Assembly (NCBI GenBank): GCA_945875845.1
Contig: CAMCMB010000053.1
Span: 1 to 48,882 of the forward strand
Length of the DNA: 48,882 nt
Origin: Pirellula staleyi DSM 6068
GTDB lineage: Bacteria; Planctomycetota; Planctomycetia; Pirellulales; Pirellulaceae
Direction of reading: 5' to 3'
A program made the translations under genes and the position numbers. Position 1 is the stretch's first letter, and every line of letters begins with the position of its first letter. The notes under the pieces are model-generated. The model did no database searches. It was not told the DNA's origin and saw only the letters and a list, made by a program, of their open reading frames with translations. Below, piece after piece: positions 19,518-29,300 of this stretch.

Positions 19518-21895
19518 CCGGTAATTCAGTCGCAATACCTCAGCTTTTGAGAAATCGACTTGTTAATCGGCAATGCGTTGCATTTGTTGGCCACGGATTC
19601 TCATCCTTAGCAGGAATGCCGAGCTATCAGCAATTGTACCAACTACTTGTTGCCAAAGCCGAAAGCAATGGAAGTCAGGGAAATAGGAAAAAAGAACTTG
19701 AGTTTGCGAAGAAGCAACTGAAACGCGACGGCGATTTGCAGGCGTCAGTAAAGACGATCCAAGGCCTGTTGTCGGCCGACGAAATAAGAACCGTTCTTGA
19801 AGAAGCATATTCGTCAAACCGAACTTCTGAACTGTCATTGCCCATCCGCGATCGCGTTGATCAAAGGCTTCGCTCGTTTGCAGAGAGCCCATGGGCAGGC
19901 GTGATAACGACGAACTATGACCAACTTGTTAAGCAGTCCTTTGTTCGTTTTCGAACCGCTTCGCAACCTTGGAACTCGTGCGGAGATGATGGATTCCTAG
20001 GAAACCTCTTGAGCAAATCCATTGGAGGTGGGACATTCTGCGTGCATTTGCATCGTGAATCGTTCCAAGAGAATTTGGCGATCACTCCCGAAGATTACAT
20101 CAGCAAATGGATGAAGACCCCAAAGGTTGAAATGTTTCTTAATTCGGTCATGTTTTGCTACACCATTGTTTTTCTAGGGTGTAGCCTACGAGACGATTTC
20201 TTATTCTTTCGACATGCTGCTTGGAAGCAGTTCTCCGGTTACCTTCCGCCTTGTTTTGCGCTATTGCCCAACAAAACAGAATTCAAGCGAAGGGCAGACA
20301 GCCTGAGCACCAACTATGGAATCACTCCAATTCTTTATCGCGACGACGAATTGCATCTCGAATTTGACGCGTATCTTGAAGCATTTCGCGACCTTTCGGA
20401 TGCAAGGCGAGTACAGGAAAGAATTCCTGAAAAGGTTTCCATTCCTGAGAATGCAAATATTAACGAGGTACTCGCCTCCATAGGTGAGATCAACCGAGCG
20501 ATACTGTTCTTAACAATCGAGAACAAGAACGAACTACCGTATTCCCTACTCATGGATGCTGAGCTTCTTGATTCGAAACTACCATCGACCTTCATTACCA
20601 TACTACGCCCGATCTCAGCAGCAGAGCGAACGTACCGCTGCCTTTATCTGACCTCTTTGGGGGTTTTGGAAGATGTCCGAAATGTAGCGTATCCACACTT
20701 TCGTGTGCCAGTTAAACTCATCAAAGATCTCAAATCATTGATGCCGACGGTTGCTCCAAGGAAATTGCAACCGGCGATGCCGAAGCAAAAGCCACCTTCG
20801 CGAGATAGAGCCATGGATGCCTTACTAAAGTTGACTGAGGAGCTTTTAGAGACCGTTGTACGCGATTTGGATGTGAGACCCTTGATCGCATCTAGAAGCG
20901 CAACCCCATTGCAACGATGCAACGACATTTTAGAGGTCCGAAGCCCGGCCGACGTTCTCGAGAGTATCAGCAGAGTTCTTGCAAAGTTTGCGCATAGTCG
21001 TTCGGAAGAACCTCACCACCCTACTTCGCCACACAGACCGGTAGATCAAACAGAGTCAGTGAAATTCAATTCGGACAAAAAACCAAAGAAAGGACCAATT
21101 CAATTGAAGATCCCTAAAGTATTCATCAGCTATAGCCACGACTCCGAACCACACAAGCAACGGGTGCTTGATCTTGCTCAGCAACTGAGAGCCGACGGAG
21201 TGGATGTTTCACTAGATAGATTCATTCAGTCACCTCCAGAAGGATGGCCCCTATGGATGCTGCGACAGATCGACTGGGCCGATTACGTTTTGTGCGTCTT
21301 CACCGAAAGATACAACGAAAGGTGCCTCGGTAACCAAAAACCCGGGGAAGGTAAAGGAGTTGCATGGGAAAGCACCCTTATGTTTAACGCTCTTTACGGA
21401 AGACCCCAATTCAATACCAAGTTCATTCCCGTCGTCTTCGATAGTCAGGACGAGAAGTGGATCATCCAACCACTGAAAGGATCCTCATATTTTCACTTGG
21501 ACAATCTCGATGCAAATGTCTCTGGCGGTTACCAGAACGTATATCGTTTGGTCACCAATCAACCTGAGGTGACTCCTGCGGGTGTGGGAGCAATTCACAA
21601 GCTACCTCCCGCTAAGCCGCTTCCGATCGTTCAACAAACTTCGGTGCCCACTCCCGTTTCGACCAAATCACCCACCGTTCCAATTATGGGAGAATCGGAA
21701 CTGCGTAAAAGACTCGGGGAGCTGTTGCCAGCCATGTTCAATTCAATCGTCGCTGATATGGAAGCAGACGGCTACATATCGGGTCAAAATGCTCCTACGG
21801 TTAGCCGTGCGATCGAACTCGTTAAGTTCGCGAAGATTAGAGACGAATTGAATATGCTAATTGGCCTTTACCTGGAGATCATCAATCCGAAGTGA
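19514..21895 (+). CDS. SIR2-SEFIR effector protein with C-terminal effector-associated domain
   Basis: The 793-aa protein has three parts. Residues 8-300 are a SIR2-like domain: VAFVGHGFSSLAGMPSY for the NAD loop, GVITTNYDQL with Asn134, FCVHLH with the candidate catalytic His178/His180, and VFLGCSLRDD. Defence SIR2 domains of this type hydrolyse NAD+. Residues 300-530 form a linker. Residues 533-690 are a SEFIR domain (TIR relative): PKVFISYSHDSEPHKQRV, LAQQLRADGVDVSLDRF, W-ADYVLCVFTERY and GVAWES with Glu619. Residues 727-790 form a compact helical domain (LLPAMFNSIVADME ... RAIELVKFAK ... LIGLYLEI) closely matching the start of the TIR gene at 23083. The start is fixed by the ATGA overlap and GAAGAAGG. 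It is the likely executioner of the operon. Confidence 0.85.
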   Translation: MTGNSVAIPQLLRNRLVNRQCVAFVGHGFSSLAGMPSYQQLYQLLVAKAESNGSQGNRKKELEFAKKQLKRDGDLQASVKTIQGLLSADEIRTVLEEAYSSNRTSELSLPIRDRVDQRLRSFAESPWAGVITTNYDQLVKQSFVRFRTASQPWNSCGDDGFLGNLLSKSIGGGTFCVHLHRESFQENLAITPEDYISKWMKTPKVEMFLNSVMFCYTIVFLGCSLRDDFLFFRHAAWKQFSGYLPPCFALLPNKTEFKRRADSLSTNYGITPILYRDDELHLEFDAYLEAFRDLSDARRVQERIPEKVSIPENANINEVLASIGEINRAILFLTIENKNELPYSLLMDAELLDSKLPSTFITILRPISAAERTYRCLYLTSLGVLEDVRNVAYPHFRVPVKLIKDLKSLMPTVAPRKLQPAMPKQKPPSRDRAMDALLKLTEELLETVVRDLDVRPLIASRSATPLQRCNDILEVRSPADVLESISRVLAKFAHSRSEEPHHPTSPHRPVDQTESVKFNSDKKPKKGPIQLKIPKVFISYSHDSEPHKQRVLDLAQQLRADGVDVSLDRFIQSPPEGWPLWMLRQIDWADYVLCVFTERYNERCLGNQKPGEGKGVAWESTLMFNALYGRPQFNTKFIPVVFDSQDEKWIIQPLKGSSYFHLDNLDANVSGGYQNVYRLVTNQPEVTPAGVGAIHKLPPAKPLPIVQQTSVPTPVSTKSPTVPIMGESELRKRLGELLPAMFNSIVADMEADGYISGQNAPTVSRAIELVKFAKIRDELNMLIGLYLEIINPK

Positions 21896-21931
21896 TCAAT
21901 TCGAGGGAAGAACGCAGTGTAAACGCATCCT

Positions 21932-22281
21932 GTTCGGCGACAGTTAGAACTTCACGTTAGCGACAGTTAGATTTCCCCAAGGGAAAGTCTCTCGTTTTAG
22001 GACGATGCATCGAGGGGTACAGGGGCTTGGTTCTTGCTCGCATGCTCCAAGCGAAAGCTCGGGACGTTCAGTTCCAAGATCATGCTGTGGTGCACCAAGT
22101 GGTCGATCGCCGCTGCCGTCGTCATCGGGTGTTTGAAGATGTTCTCCCACTTCGAAAACGGTTGGTTCGAACTCAAGAGAATACTCAACTTCTCGTAGCG
22201 GTCCGCTATCAGAGTGAAGAGAACTTCCATCTTCTCCCGGCTCTGCTGAACGTAGCCAAGATCGTCGATGTGTCTTGCTCC
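21932..22281. mobile_element. Remnant of an IS21-family element
   Basis: The left end begins TGTTCGGCGACAGTTAGA and carries the 12-base repeat GCGACAGTTAGA twice (21938-21949 and 21961-21972), as IS21 ends do. It is followed on the minus strand by the end of an istB gene. The rest of the element is missing. It lies 36 bases after the stop of the SIR2-SEFIR gene. Confidence 0.7.
21997..22278 (-). pseudogene. istB: istB (IS21 helper ATPase), C-terminal fragment
   Basis: The visible residues include IDDLGYVQQSREKMEVLF, LIADRYEKLSILLSSNQ, PFSKWENIF and PMTTAAAIDHLVHHSMILEL. These are the Walker B to C-terminal part of the IstB AAA+ transposition helper. The N-terminal half with Walker A is absent, and the fragment joins unrelated sequence upstream. 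It is not functional. Confidence 0.8.
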
Positions 22282-22307
22282 AGTAGGAAGTGGAATTTCC
22301 GTTGAAT

Positions 22308-22326
22308 AGGTTAACATAACCTTTTT
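22308..22326 (+). terminator. Short hairpin plus T run in IS junction
   Basis: AGGTTA (22308-22313), a 3-base loop and TAACCT (22317-22322), followed by a run of T, could stop transcription between the IS21 remnant and the IS3-type remnant. The stem is short and AT-rich. Confidence 0.3.
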
Positions 22327-22341
22327 ACCAGAGAGATTTCC

Positions 22342-22811
22342 ATGACCCATTCACGTAGGAAATTCACAGCGGAACAAAAAGCTGCCATCGTTCGGCGGCA
22401 CCTAAAGGGAAAAGAGTCGATTGCCACGATAGCCGAAGAGCTATCGATTCAGCCAACGCAAATCCATCAGTGGGTTGCTGTTGTGATGGAGCAGGCAGAG
22501 AAGGCTTTCGAGAAGACCGCCAAATCGGATAAGGCCAGCAAGTCGGCCGAAGCCAAAATCAACGCTCTTAAGGAGCAGCAAATCCGTCGGTTGCAAGAGA
22601 AGCTCATCCACAAGAACGAAGGTATCGCAGAGCTCATGGAGGAGTTCGTTCGCGAATATGGCCTGACTTGCACAGCGCCATCGGCTACGTTACCCCTGCG
22701 GATTGCCTCGCAGGGCTAAGCGAAGTGATCGGGGAAGAACGCGATCGCAAGCTAGAAGCAGCACGCAAACAACGTCAAGAGAAGCGAGCTGCGGCAAAAC
22801 AAGTTGCATAG
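22342..22811 (+). pseudogene. IS3-type transposase remnant: orfA fused to the tail of orfB by internal deletion
   Basis: The first 105 codons are a typical OrfA: MTHSRRKFTAEQKAAIVRRH, an HTH with SIQPTQIHQW, then a coiled coil and the end ELMEEFVRE. Directly after this a second frame (from about 22667) reads DLHSAIGYVTPADCLAGL and then ERDRKLEAARKQRQEKRAAA to a TAG at 22809-22811. HSAIGYVTP is the hallmark C-terminal motif of the IS3 integrase (OrfB). The DDE catalytic core between them is deleted, so the element cannot move by itself. Confidence 0.75.
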
Positions 22812-23082
22812 CTTGAGCGAAGCAGCTACAACGAAGAGAGCTACACGAAGGATAGGGCACTGCAGAGGTGCAACCCGAGCGTCGTGGAGCCCAAAGTCGT
22901 GGAGCCCAAAGTCGGAATGAGGAGTGGCCCTTTTCGAAGGACCGCTCCCTTCCATTCCGATTTTGGCTTATGCGATAAACCTTCGCCGCACGATGCGGCG
23001 AAATCCCTAAGCAGGATGCGTTACCACTGCGTTAGCCAAGCGCGGAACATTCCATTTGCCGGTGAACCAAGCATCCTTTGAA
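22812..23082. repeat. Spacer upstream of TIR gene with tandem repeat and perfect hairpin
   Basis: No gene is seen. It holds a perfect tandem duplication of the 15-mer GTCGTGGAGCCCAAA (22881-22910). This is followed by a loose inverted repeat from CGGAATG (22913-22919) to CATTCCG (around 22953), with a T-rich middle. Further on is a perfect 9-base palindrome TTCGCCGCA-CGA-TGCGGCGAA (22982-23002), 80 bases before the EAD-TIR start; it could be an RNA hairpin or an operator. Confidence 0.6.
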
Positions 23083-24438
23083 ATGTCTCCTTCTGATCTA
23101 CAAGCGAAGCTCTCAAATCTTCTCCCGGCGATGTTCGAAGAGATCGTGTTTGATTTTGGGGCTTCCCATTACCTTCAAGGAATGAACTCCGCTCAAACAC
23201 TACGCGCGATAGATCTGGTGAAATATTCTCAGTCTACCGGCCAGTTCGATACGCTTATCGAACTGTACCTCGAGGCGACCGGTACGAATGTCGTCAAAAG
23301 GGCCAACACATCGTCAGATCGAATTGATTCACAGACGTTGGGAGATGATTCAAGGGATACGACAGAAGTTGACCGAAGTGCCTCGAAAGTCGGGTCACAG
23401 AAGCGGTTTTCTGTTGCTCTTTCCTTTCCATGCGAACATCGTGATTTCGTTTTGGCCGTTGCAGACGAGCTCGCAAAAGACTGTGGGCGAGACCGAATCT
23501 TCTATGATGAATGGTATGAAGTCGAGTTGCTCGGTGCTGGGGGCGATCTAAAACTGCAAGCCATGTACGAGGACGCGGACTTGGTCATCCCATTTTTTTC
23601 GCAGTACTACGAGAAACCTTGGTGCTCTATGGAGTGGGAGACCATACGGGGAATTCTTCTTACTCGCAGAAAGGAGGACGCAGTCATACCCGTTCACATG
23701 GACGACACTGCGATTCCTGGCTGGTCTATTGTGAATTTCGGTATCCGACGTCGATCAAGAAGTCCCCAAGCTATCGGCCAGATTGTATTGAATGCTCTTG
23801 ACCTTAGAGCACGGCGTTCACTGTCAGGTATCAAGCCGTCAACTCCAATTTCCAATGTGGAATTGAGTAAGACTCCGCCACAACAAGAATTGGCGAAAGA
23901 GCTTGCTGACTACTTGACTGAGCAACGAGATGTTGAAACGAATGAATCGTCAAGAATTGAAATCGATCGTCGACTTGCCGAACTAAAGGCGTACATCCCT
24001 AAGATAGTGATACCGCCCACGGAATTAGAGCAGCGGCGATTCTTGCGAGAGTCCTTCGCAACGATTTGCGAATTCTTCACTCAGGCAGGCGAGTTGTTCG
24101 AGAAAAGCAATTCGCGTGTCAACCTGGAGTTTTCACGTCCTGACCTTGAGAAGTTTCGTTGCGAAATGTACCTCGATGGAAAACAAATTACAGGATGTCG
24201 GATTTGGCTTGGTTCAGGGAAATTCGACTCCGGGATCCACTACTTTCAGGGTCGTGACACATCCACCGAATTCAACGCTAGGAACGAAACGCTAGTTGTC
24301 GACTCTTCCAGTGCTGGTGAATCACTTCTCTTAAAGGGGATACTTGGCATTTTGCAACCCGAGTCAATCGACCGCGCTGACCCTCAAACCGCTTCGCAAA
24401 TTCTTTGGAAGCGATTTGTCAGCCAACTGGAATCGTAA
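23083..24438 (+). CDS. EAD-TIR protein: effector-associated domain fused to TIR-like domain
   Basis: The 451-aa product (start ATG 23083; TTG at 23056 is possible but unlikely) opens with a 62-residue helical domain: LLPAMFEEIVFDFG, RAIDLVKYSQ, LIELYLEA. By eye this is identical at 28 of 62 positions to the C-terminal domain of the SIR2-SEFIR protein. Next is a TIR-like domain at about 107-241: FSVALSFPCEHRDFV, DRIFYDEWYEVELLG, YEDADLVIPFFSQYY, then WCSMEWE with the Glu expected of NADase TIRs, and IPVHMDD. A C-terminal region of about 200 residues (coiled coil near 270-310, then beta-rich) is unrecognised and may be a target sensor. TIR domains hydrolyse NAD+ or make signalling nucleotides. 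It ends 32 bases from the convergent metallopeptidase gene. Confidence 0.8.
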   Translation: MSPSDLQAKLSNLLPAMFEEIVFDFGASHYLQGMNSAQTLRAIDLVKYSQSTGQFDTLIELYLEATGTNVVKRANTSSDRIDSQTLGDDSRDTTEVDRSASKVGSQKRFSVALSFPCEHRDFVLAVADELAKDCGRDRIFYDEWYEVELLGAGGDLKLQAMYEDADLVIPFFSQYYEKPWCSMEWETIRGILLTRRKEDAVIPVHMDDTAIPGWSIVNFGIRRRSRSPQAIGQIVLNALDLRARRSLSGIKPSTPISNVELSKTPPQQELAKELADYLTEQRDVETNESSRIEIDRRLAELKAYIPKIVIPPTELEQRRFLRESFATICEFFTQAGELFEKSNSRVNLEFSRPDLEKFRCEMYLDGKQITGCRIWLGSGKFDSGIHYFQGRDTSTEFNARNETLVVDSSSAGESLLLKGILGILQPESIDRADPQTASQILWKRFVSQLES

Positions 24439-24470
24439 CCGTTACCTTGACGCTTAGAATACTGGCATCT

Positions 24471-25724
24471 TTAAAACTCCGCTTTCTTTGCCAACTCGAT
24501 CGAAATAGGATCGAGATCATGGTTGCCTCGGCCCGCCCCAACATTGGTGTTGGCTATCACCAAGAAAGCTTCCTTGATTGTTTTTGCCAATGACAGAGAG
24601 ACTCGAACGACACATTTTTGTTGATGATAATCGCATTCCTTAACGGTAACGTGATCCTTTTGATCGACCAGCACCAATGCACTCTGGATCGATTCGAGGT
24701 TGGATCGGGTGTGACCATCAAATGAAACCGCCAAGTCCCATACGTTGATTTGCATTTCCTCGGGAATGGGAATGATTCGAAATCCTAGACGTTCAATCGG
24801 AGGCACCCGCCATACGCTATCGTTTACGAACTCCGCATTAGTCCAGGCCGGGCGACCAACGACTTGAACAATTTGTTGTGCCCAAGTCGGAAGTTGTTCA
24901 TATGGTAACGCCCATAGACAAGCGTATCGAAGAAATTGCGACGAAAGCGAAGCTTCGTCGACCCGCAGTTTCAGCGTTCGAATGAATCCAGCGAGCCAAT
25001 CCGACGCCTCGATTGGTCCAACATGTTGAGCAGAGATATTGTTCAACACCTGATTGTATAACCGTGCCGGAAACCACTTGCCAAACGTCTCCATTAGATA
25101 GACCATCCAGGGAAAAGCTTGAAATCCAAGCTCATCCGCTTGGCAAGAAATGTGTGGGGCATTCGCCCAATTCCAAAGGTTTGGAATCAGTTTTCCTGAA
25201 GCACCACCCAAGAACCACTCTGTCGCCAAAGCAACCGATTCATGCAGCCACCAATTTGGATCCTTGATAAAGACAGATTTACCAAGACCACTTCGATAGA
25301 GAGGAGAAGGGAACTGAAGTAGATGTAGCAATTCATGGATCGCAATCGTTCGTCGCATCCCAGCGTCATGTTCCGAAGAAGATTCTAGCGAGCGCGATGT
25401 CAACGCGAGGTAACAATCACTCAAACCCACCGGATCAGAGCCTGGATTAGCCAATCCGAAACGTCCTGCACCCAAGTCACGAATGGCAACATCGCACACC
25501 AATCCGATGGGTAAACTAGGCCAACCGTATTCCGAGCCGGTCAGTAGTTCATACCCTTCGGCAAGAGCGTTACCATACTGCTCCACAACAGCCTCATCGA
25601 TGATCGCATTGGTACGGTATTGATCCGTGAAATCCGACCGCAATCCATAGTGCATCAGGAACTTCCCGGTCTGAATCGGAATCGATCGCGTACGACACAG
25701 ATGGTGCGGCGGGGGCTTGCTCAA
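24471..25724 (-). CDS. Putative HExxH zinc metallopeptidase (terminal gene of AAA/kinase operon)
   Basis: In the 417-aa product IAIHELLHLLQF supplies an HExxH zinc site (His130, Glu131, His134). NWWLHESVALATEWFLG, 28 residues further on, supplies a Glu (162) fitting a gluzincin third ligand and a following conserved WF. There is no signal peptide or membrane segment, so it should act in the cytoplasm. The C-terminal 120 residues (VWDLAVSFDGHTRSNLE ... HVTVKECDYHQQKCVVRVSL) look like a beta-sandwich, possibly for substrate binding. The start TTG at 25724 overlaps the receiver stop (TTGA); an ATG at 25655 is the alternative. It probably is the effector released or activated by the upstream sensor proteins. 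I do not recognise a named family with certainty. Confidence 0.65.
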   Translation of the reverse strand: MSKPPPHHLCRTRSIPIQTGKFLMHYGLRSDFTDQYRTNAIIDEAVVEQYGNALAEGYELLTGSEYGWPSLPIGLVCDVAIRDLGAGRFGLANPGSDPVGLSDCYLALTSRSLESSSEHDAGMRRTIAIHELLHLLQFPSPLYRSGLGKSVFIKDPNWWLHESVALATEWFLGGASGKLIPNLWNWANAPHISCQADELGFQAFPWMVYLMETFGKWFPARLYNQVLNNISAQHVGPIEASDWLAGFIRTLKLRVDEASLSSQFLRYACLWALPYEQLPTWAQQIVQVVGRPAWTNAEFVNDSVWRVPPIERLGFRIIPIPEEMQINVWDLAVSFDGHTRSNLESIQSALVLVDQKDHVTVKECDYHQQKCVVRVSLSLAKTIKEAFLVIANTNVGAGRGNHDLDPISIELAKKAEF

Positions 25725-26392
25725 GAATTGCCCTTTCTGTCAAAAAGATGGAAAGTCAGTTTCCCCGGTCCAGGGGATTCGACGACCACCCACTTGCGAA
25801 CCAAGTCCCGTGTCTCCTTATTCAAATAATCCCAATAAGCTCGAATCAATCGCTCGGCTTGGATCCAGCCTGCTGTCGTGGAATGTGAGCCAATGTTGCC
25901 ATCCTCGAACAGTTGGTGAACTGCGGCTCTTACTTTTTTGGAAGCAAGTTCCGTAAAGAGCTGTTTTGCATGACGGATGATTGCGCTAGTCAAATACCCT
26001 TCTTTGAGTATCTTTTCGATGACGATCACGTTGGGGGAGGTGAGGTAATGCGATTCCAGGAATTTTTCTACATCGTCGGACTTGCGATAGCCTGTCATGA
26101 AAATACATGGAACTCCCAATTCTCGAAGTCGTTTAGCGACCTCAGGGTTGGAGTCATCGTTGCATCGGGGTTTCATTGGAACGCGAATGTCCAATACACC
26201 AAGAGTTGGAATTGGCCCTTGGTCGATGCAATCCAACGCTTCGATGATTGTGCCAGCTTGAATGATCGTGGTGCCGGGTAATTCCGGAGCGATCAGCCTA
26301 GCCAGAGATTCACGCAATGGTTGCTCATCTTCCAGAAGGAGTAAACGAAATAACTCGTTGGACTGTTGCTCGATTGCTTCGACACGCGTCAT
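25721..26392 (-). CDS. Receiver-domain protein coupled to AAA/GAF histidine kinase
   Basis: The 223-aa product has a receiver domain: LLLLEDEQPLRESL (acidic pair Glu21/Asp22), LGVLDIRVPM with Asp68 as phospho-acceptor, CIFMTGY with Thr100 and VIVIEKI with Lys127. An insert after Asp68 (KPRCNDDSNPEVAKRL) resembles the one in the receiver at 18151. The C-terminal 80 residues (ELASKKVRAAVHQLFED ... WVVVESPGPGKLTFHLF) are not a known DNA-binding domain. The ATG at 26392 overlaps the kinase stop (ATGA), and its own stop overlaps the next start (TTGA). It should take phosphate from the kinase and act on the protease. Confidence 0.8.
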   Translation of the reverse strand: MTRVEAIEQQSNELFRLLLLEDEQPLRESLARLIAPELPGTTIIQAGTIIEALDCIDQGPIPTLGVLDIRVPMKPRCNDDSNPEVAKRLRELGVPCIFMTGYRKSDDVEKFLESHYLTSPNVIVIEKILKEGYLTSAIIRHAKQLFTELASKKVRAAVHQLFEDGNIGSHSTTAGWIQAERLIRAYWDYLNKETRDLVRKWVVVESPGPGKLTFHLFDRKGNS

Positions 26393-29300
26393 TGGAGCTT
26401 TTCCTTGTTCGAATCCTCTTTGAACCGGGGCAAATCGATTCGAAAGCGAGCTCCTCCCCAAAGAGATCGGATGTTCTGAAATATCCCGCCATGTTCTGCA
26501 ACGATCATACTCACTCTGGAGAGCCCCAAACCATGACCTCGTTCATGTTCGGGCCATTGACTTCGATACTCACGGACCGGAACGTCTTGATACTCTTTTG
26601 GGAAACCATCCCCGTTATCTTCGATCTCGAAGCGGCACCATAGTTTTCCTTTGAACGAATGGCTAGTGATGGATACACGCAACTGAAGCTGACGCTTGTT
26701 GAACACCGCCTTGCGTCCATTTTCAATCAGTTCATCAATTGCCTCCTCAATGAGTTTCGGATCGAAGTTAAACTGCAGGAATGCCGGCGCTTCAATGAAC
26801 AGATTTTCTGGTTTTAGATGTTGTAGCAGTAAGGCACGAGCAAAGTCAACGAAATCCGTCGACTTGCAATGAAGCGTGAGTGGAGCGAAGCGGTCTTCCA
26901 CGTCTTCGAGAACTCCCTGAATGGTTTCGATTCGTTTCACCAGCTCAAGCCGATCCGGATTATCTTTCCCGATGACCGTCGATAAGACTTGAGCTTGCAA
27001 CAGGACCGAATTCAGTTTCGAACGAAGTTGATGTGCTGTATTTCCAATGACGGTAAGCATTAGCTTACGTCCCGCCGCTGTTTCGATTTCCGAACGTATT
27101 TCCTGGACTTGTAGGGAAGTAACGCAGGCGCTAGCTGCCTCGGCGAGTATTTCCAAATACTTTAGCATCTCAAGCGAAAAATCATCGGGACATTCGACAG
27201 TGATCTTTCCCAGCGGTGTACGACTTTCGTCACTTCGCAAAAGCGGTATATCGATCCACTTTGCGCCTGTTGGCTTTGCCAGATATTCAGGGCAGATTTT
27301 TCCTTCGGTATTGAAAAACCGGAGTCCGTCAGGAGATGTGAATTCGGTTTCGAACGGAAATCGTGAGTCGACAGCGAATAAGATCGGCATGCGCTCATCG
27401 AGAGCCCGCCAACAACCAAGTCCGTCCTTTCGCGAGAACCTCACTTTGCCTTGCTCGAAATGAATGGCTGCAATTGAATTCTCAGGAAATCCAAACTGTC
27501 TGATTCCAACCAAACATTGGTTGTGATGTGCAAGCGTTGCATCATTCGTTGGACTGCGTATTGCCGATACCTCGTTGTCGAGTCGATAAATTCTTGCGGA
27601 CTTGAAACCCAAGTCCTCAAGCGAATTCAACACCTCAGATGACAACGAGTTAAGGTTTTGGGATTTTGCGAAATTCTGGATCGCATGGAGTAGCTTCGCT
27701 AACGGATCAAAATAGTGGATTTGAATGAGGTAGGAATTGATTCCACCGCTCCAATCTTGGATTGCTTCTGCTTCGATCACCTGAAGCGTATCGGCACCGA
27801 ATTTTGAAACAGTGTGTTTTGATCCCGAAGAAATAGTACTATTTATCGCTTGAATCGTATCGGCGTCTGCGACTTTCCTCAAATCCGCGTACTCTTCGAG
27901 CCAACCCAGGCCCAATCCAAACTTCTCTGTTGCCATTCGATTGGCAAAATGCACCTGCAAATCTCGATCGCATAAGATGACGACCTCACGTTGCTGATGC
28001 AGCGACTGCTCCATCGTGTCGGTTTCCATCAATGAAAATATGGATGCAGCGAGCTGCTCCGAAAAAAGCACCAGAGATCGCATTTCCACATAGTCGGGTA
28101 GCTGCGTATCTGATCGCTCAATATGCATGGTCCCCAATACAGTGTTCTTATAAATCAAGGGAAAGAGAACAACGGCCCCCTGCTGGGCAGCTTTCACAAC
28201 TTTTTTGCAAGTAAAAGGATGCGCAGACGCATTGGCAATCGTAATAGGGAATTCTTCCAGAACGCACTGTTGCTGTATATCGGTGTAGCGAGTGGTTCCG
28301 TTCTCATCTATCGGAACGTCTAGTGGATAGTTAGTCATAGCCGCTATATCCTGTTGGCCAGGTTCGCGGCAATCGACTACACCTCGAATGCGATTTGTAT
28401 GGCGATCTACCATTGAGAACATAACGCGCCGATATCGTTTTTCTCGAAGAGTCTCTCCTGCTGCCTCCAAAACTTGTCTTGTCTTATCCGAACTTCCACT
28501 CCAAAGCTGAAACAACTTGGGTGTCACCTTTTCGATCAGTAAGGAATGGTACTGGTCTCGCTGATTTCTCTGACGATTGGTATTCGCAATGCGATAGGTA
28601 TCGCAAAATCTTGCAAGTGTATCGCGAGCCGCATTCCGCCTCTCGCGTGACATTGGGGATTTGTTGCCAAAATTACTAAGGGCAACGCAAAGGCTCGCTG
28701 AGTCTACAGCGGTAGGAAGCTTTGCCATGACATGGAAATCGCTGAGAATCGGATCGGGAGGCAACACCCCTACTCCCGAGTGAATAGAACTGGAGAGTAG
28801 GGATTTGAGCTTAGCTATGGTCGATGCAAACAACGCTTCTTTGTTGCGAGACGCATCGCATTTTAGAACCGAGAGCTTTCCCTTGAGTTTCCAGTCATTT
28901 TGTGTTTGATCGAATTCCCAAAACGTAACCTCGGAGAAACCAAGCAGTCGCATCGCGCCTGAACGAAAAAGCTTGCAAAGTCGTTCGATGTCGATACCGA
29001 CGGTTCCAGCTGCCTGAAATAAACCAGTTTCAAAGCTCCTTAAAGCGCTACTGAATCGCGGTCTCGTGTTCGCACTAATGGAGAAAGGTAGTTTTTTCTT
29101 GTAGGCCTGCCGGTAATGCTTAATCGCCAGTGGCCATTCGCTAGAGGCCGCGAAACTGTCTCCAAGCGTCCAATCATTGAAGTGTCGGCTCGCCAACGAT
29201 TGGACCAAGGGTGAAGCCCACTGGAGTCTGTGCTCGGACAAGTTGCGAACTGCGATTCCCGTCAATTCCAAGTCACTGGGAATCTCCGCATCAATCTCGT

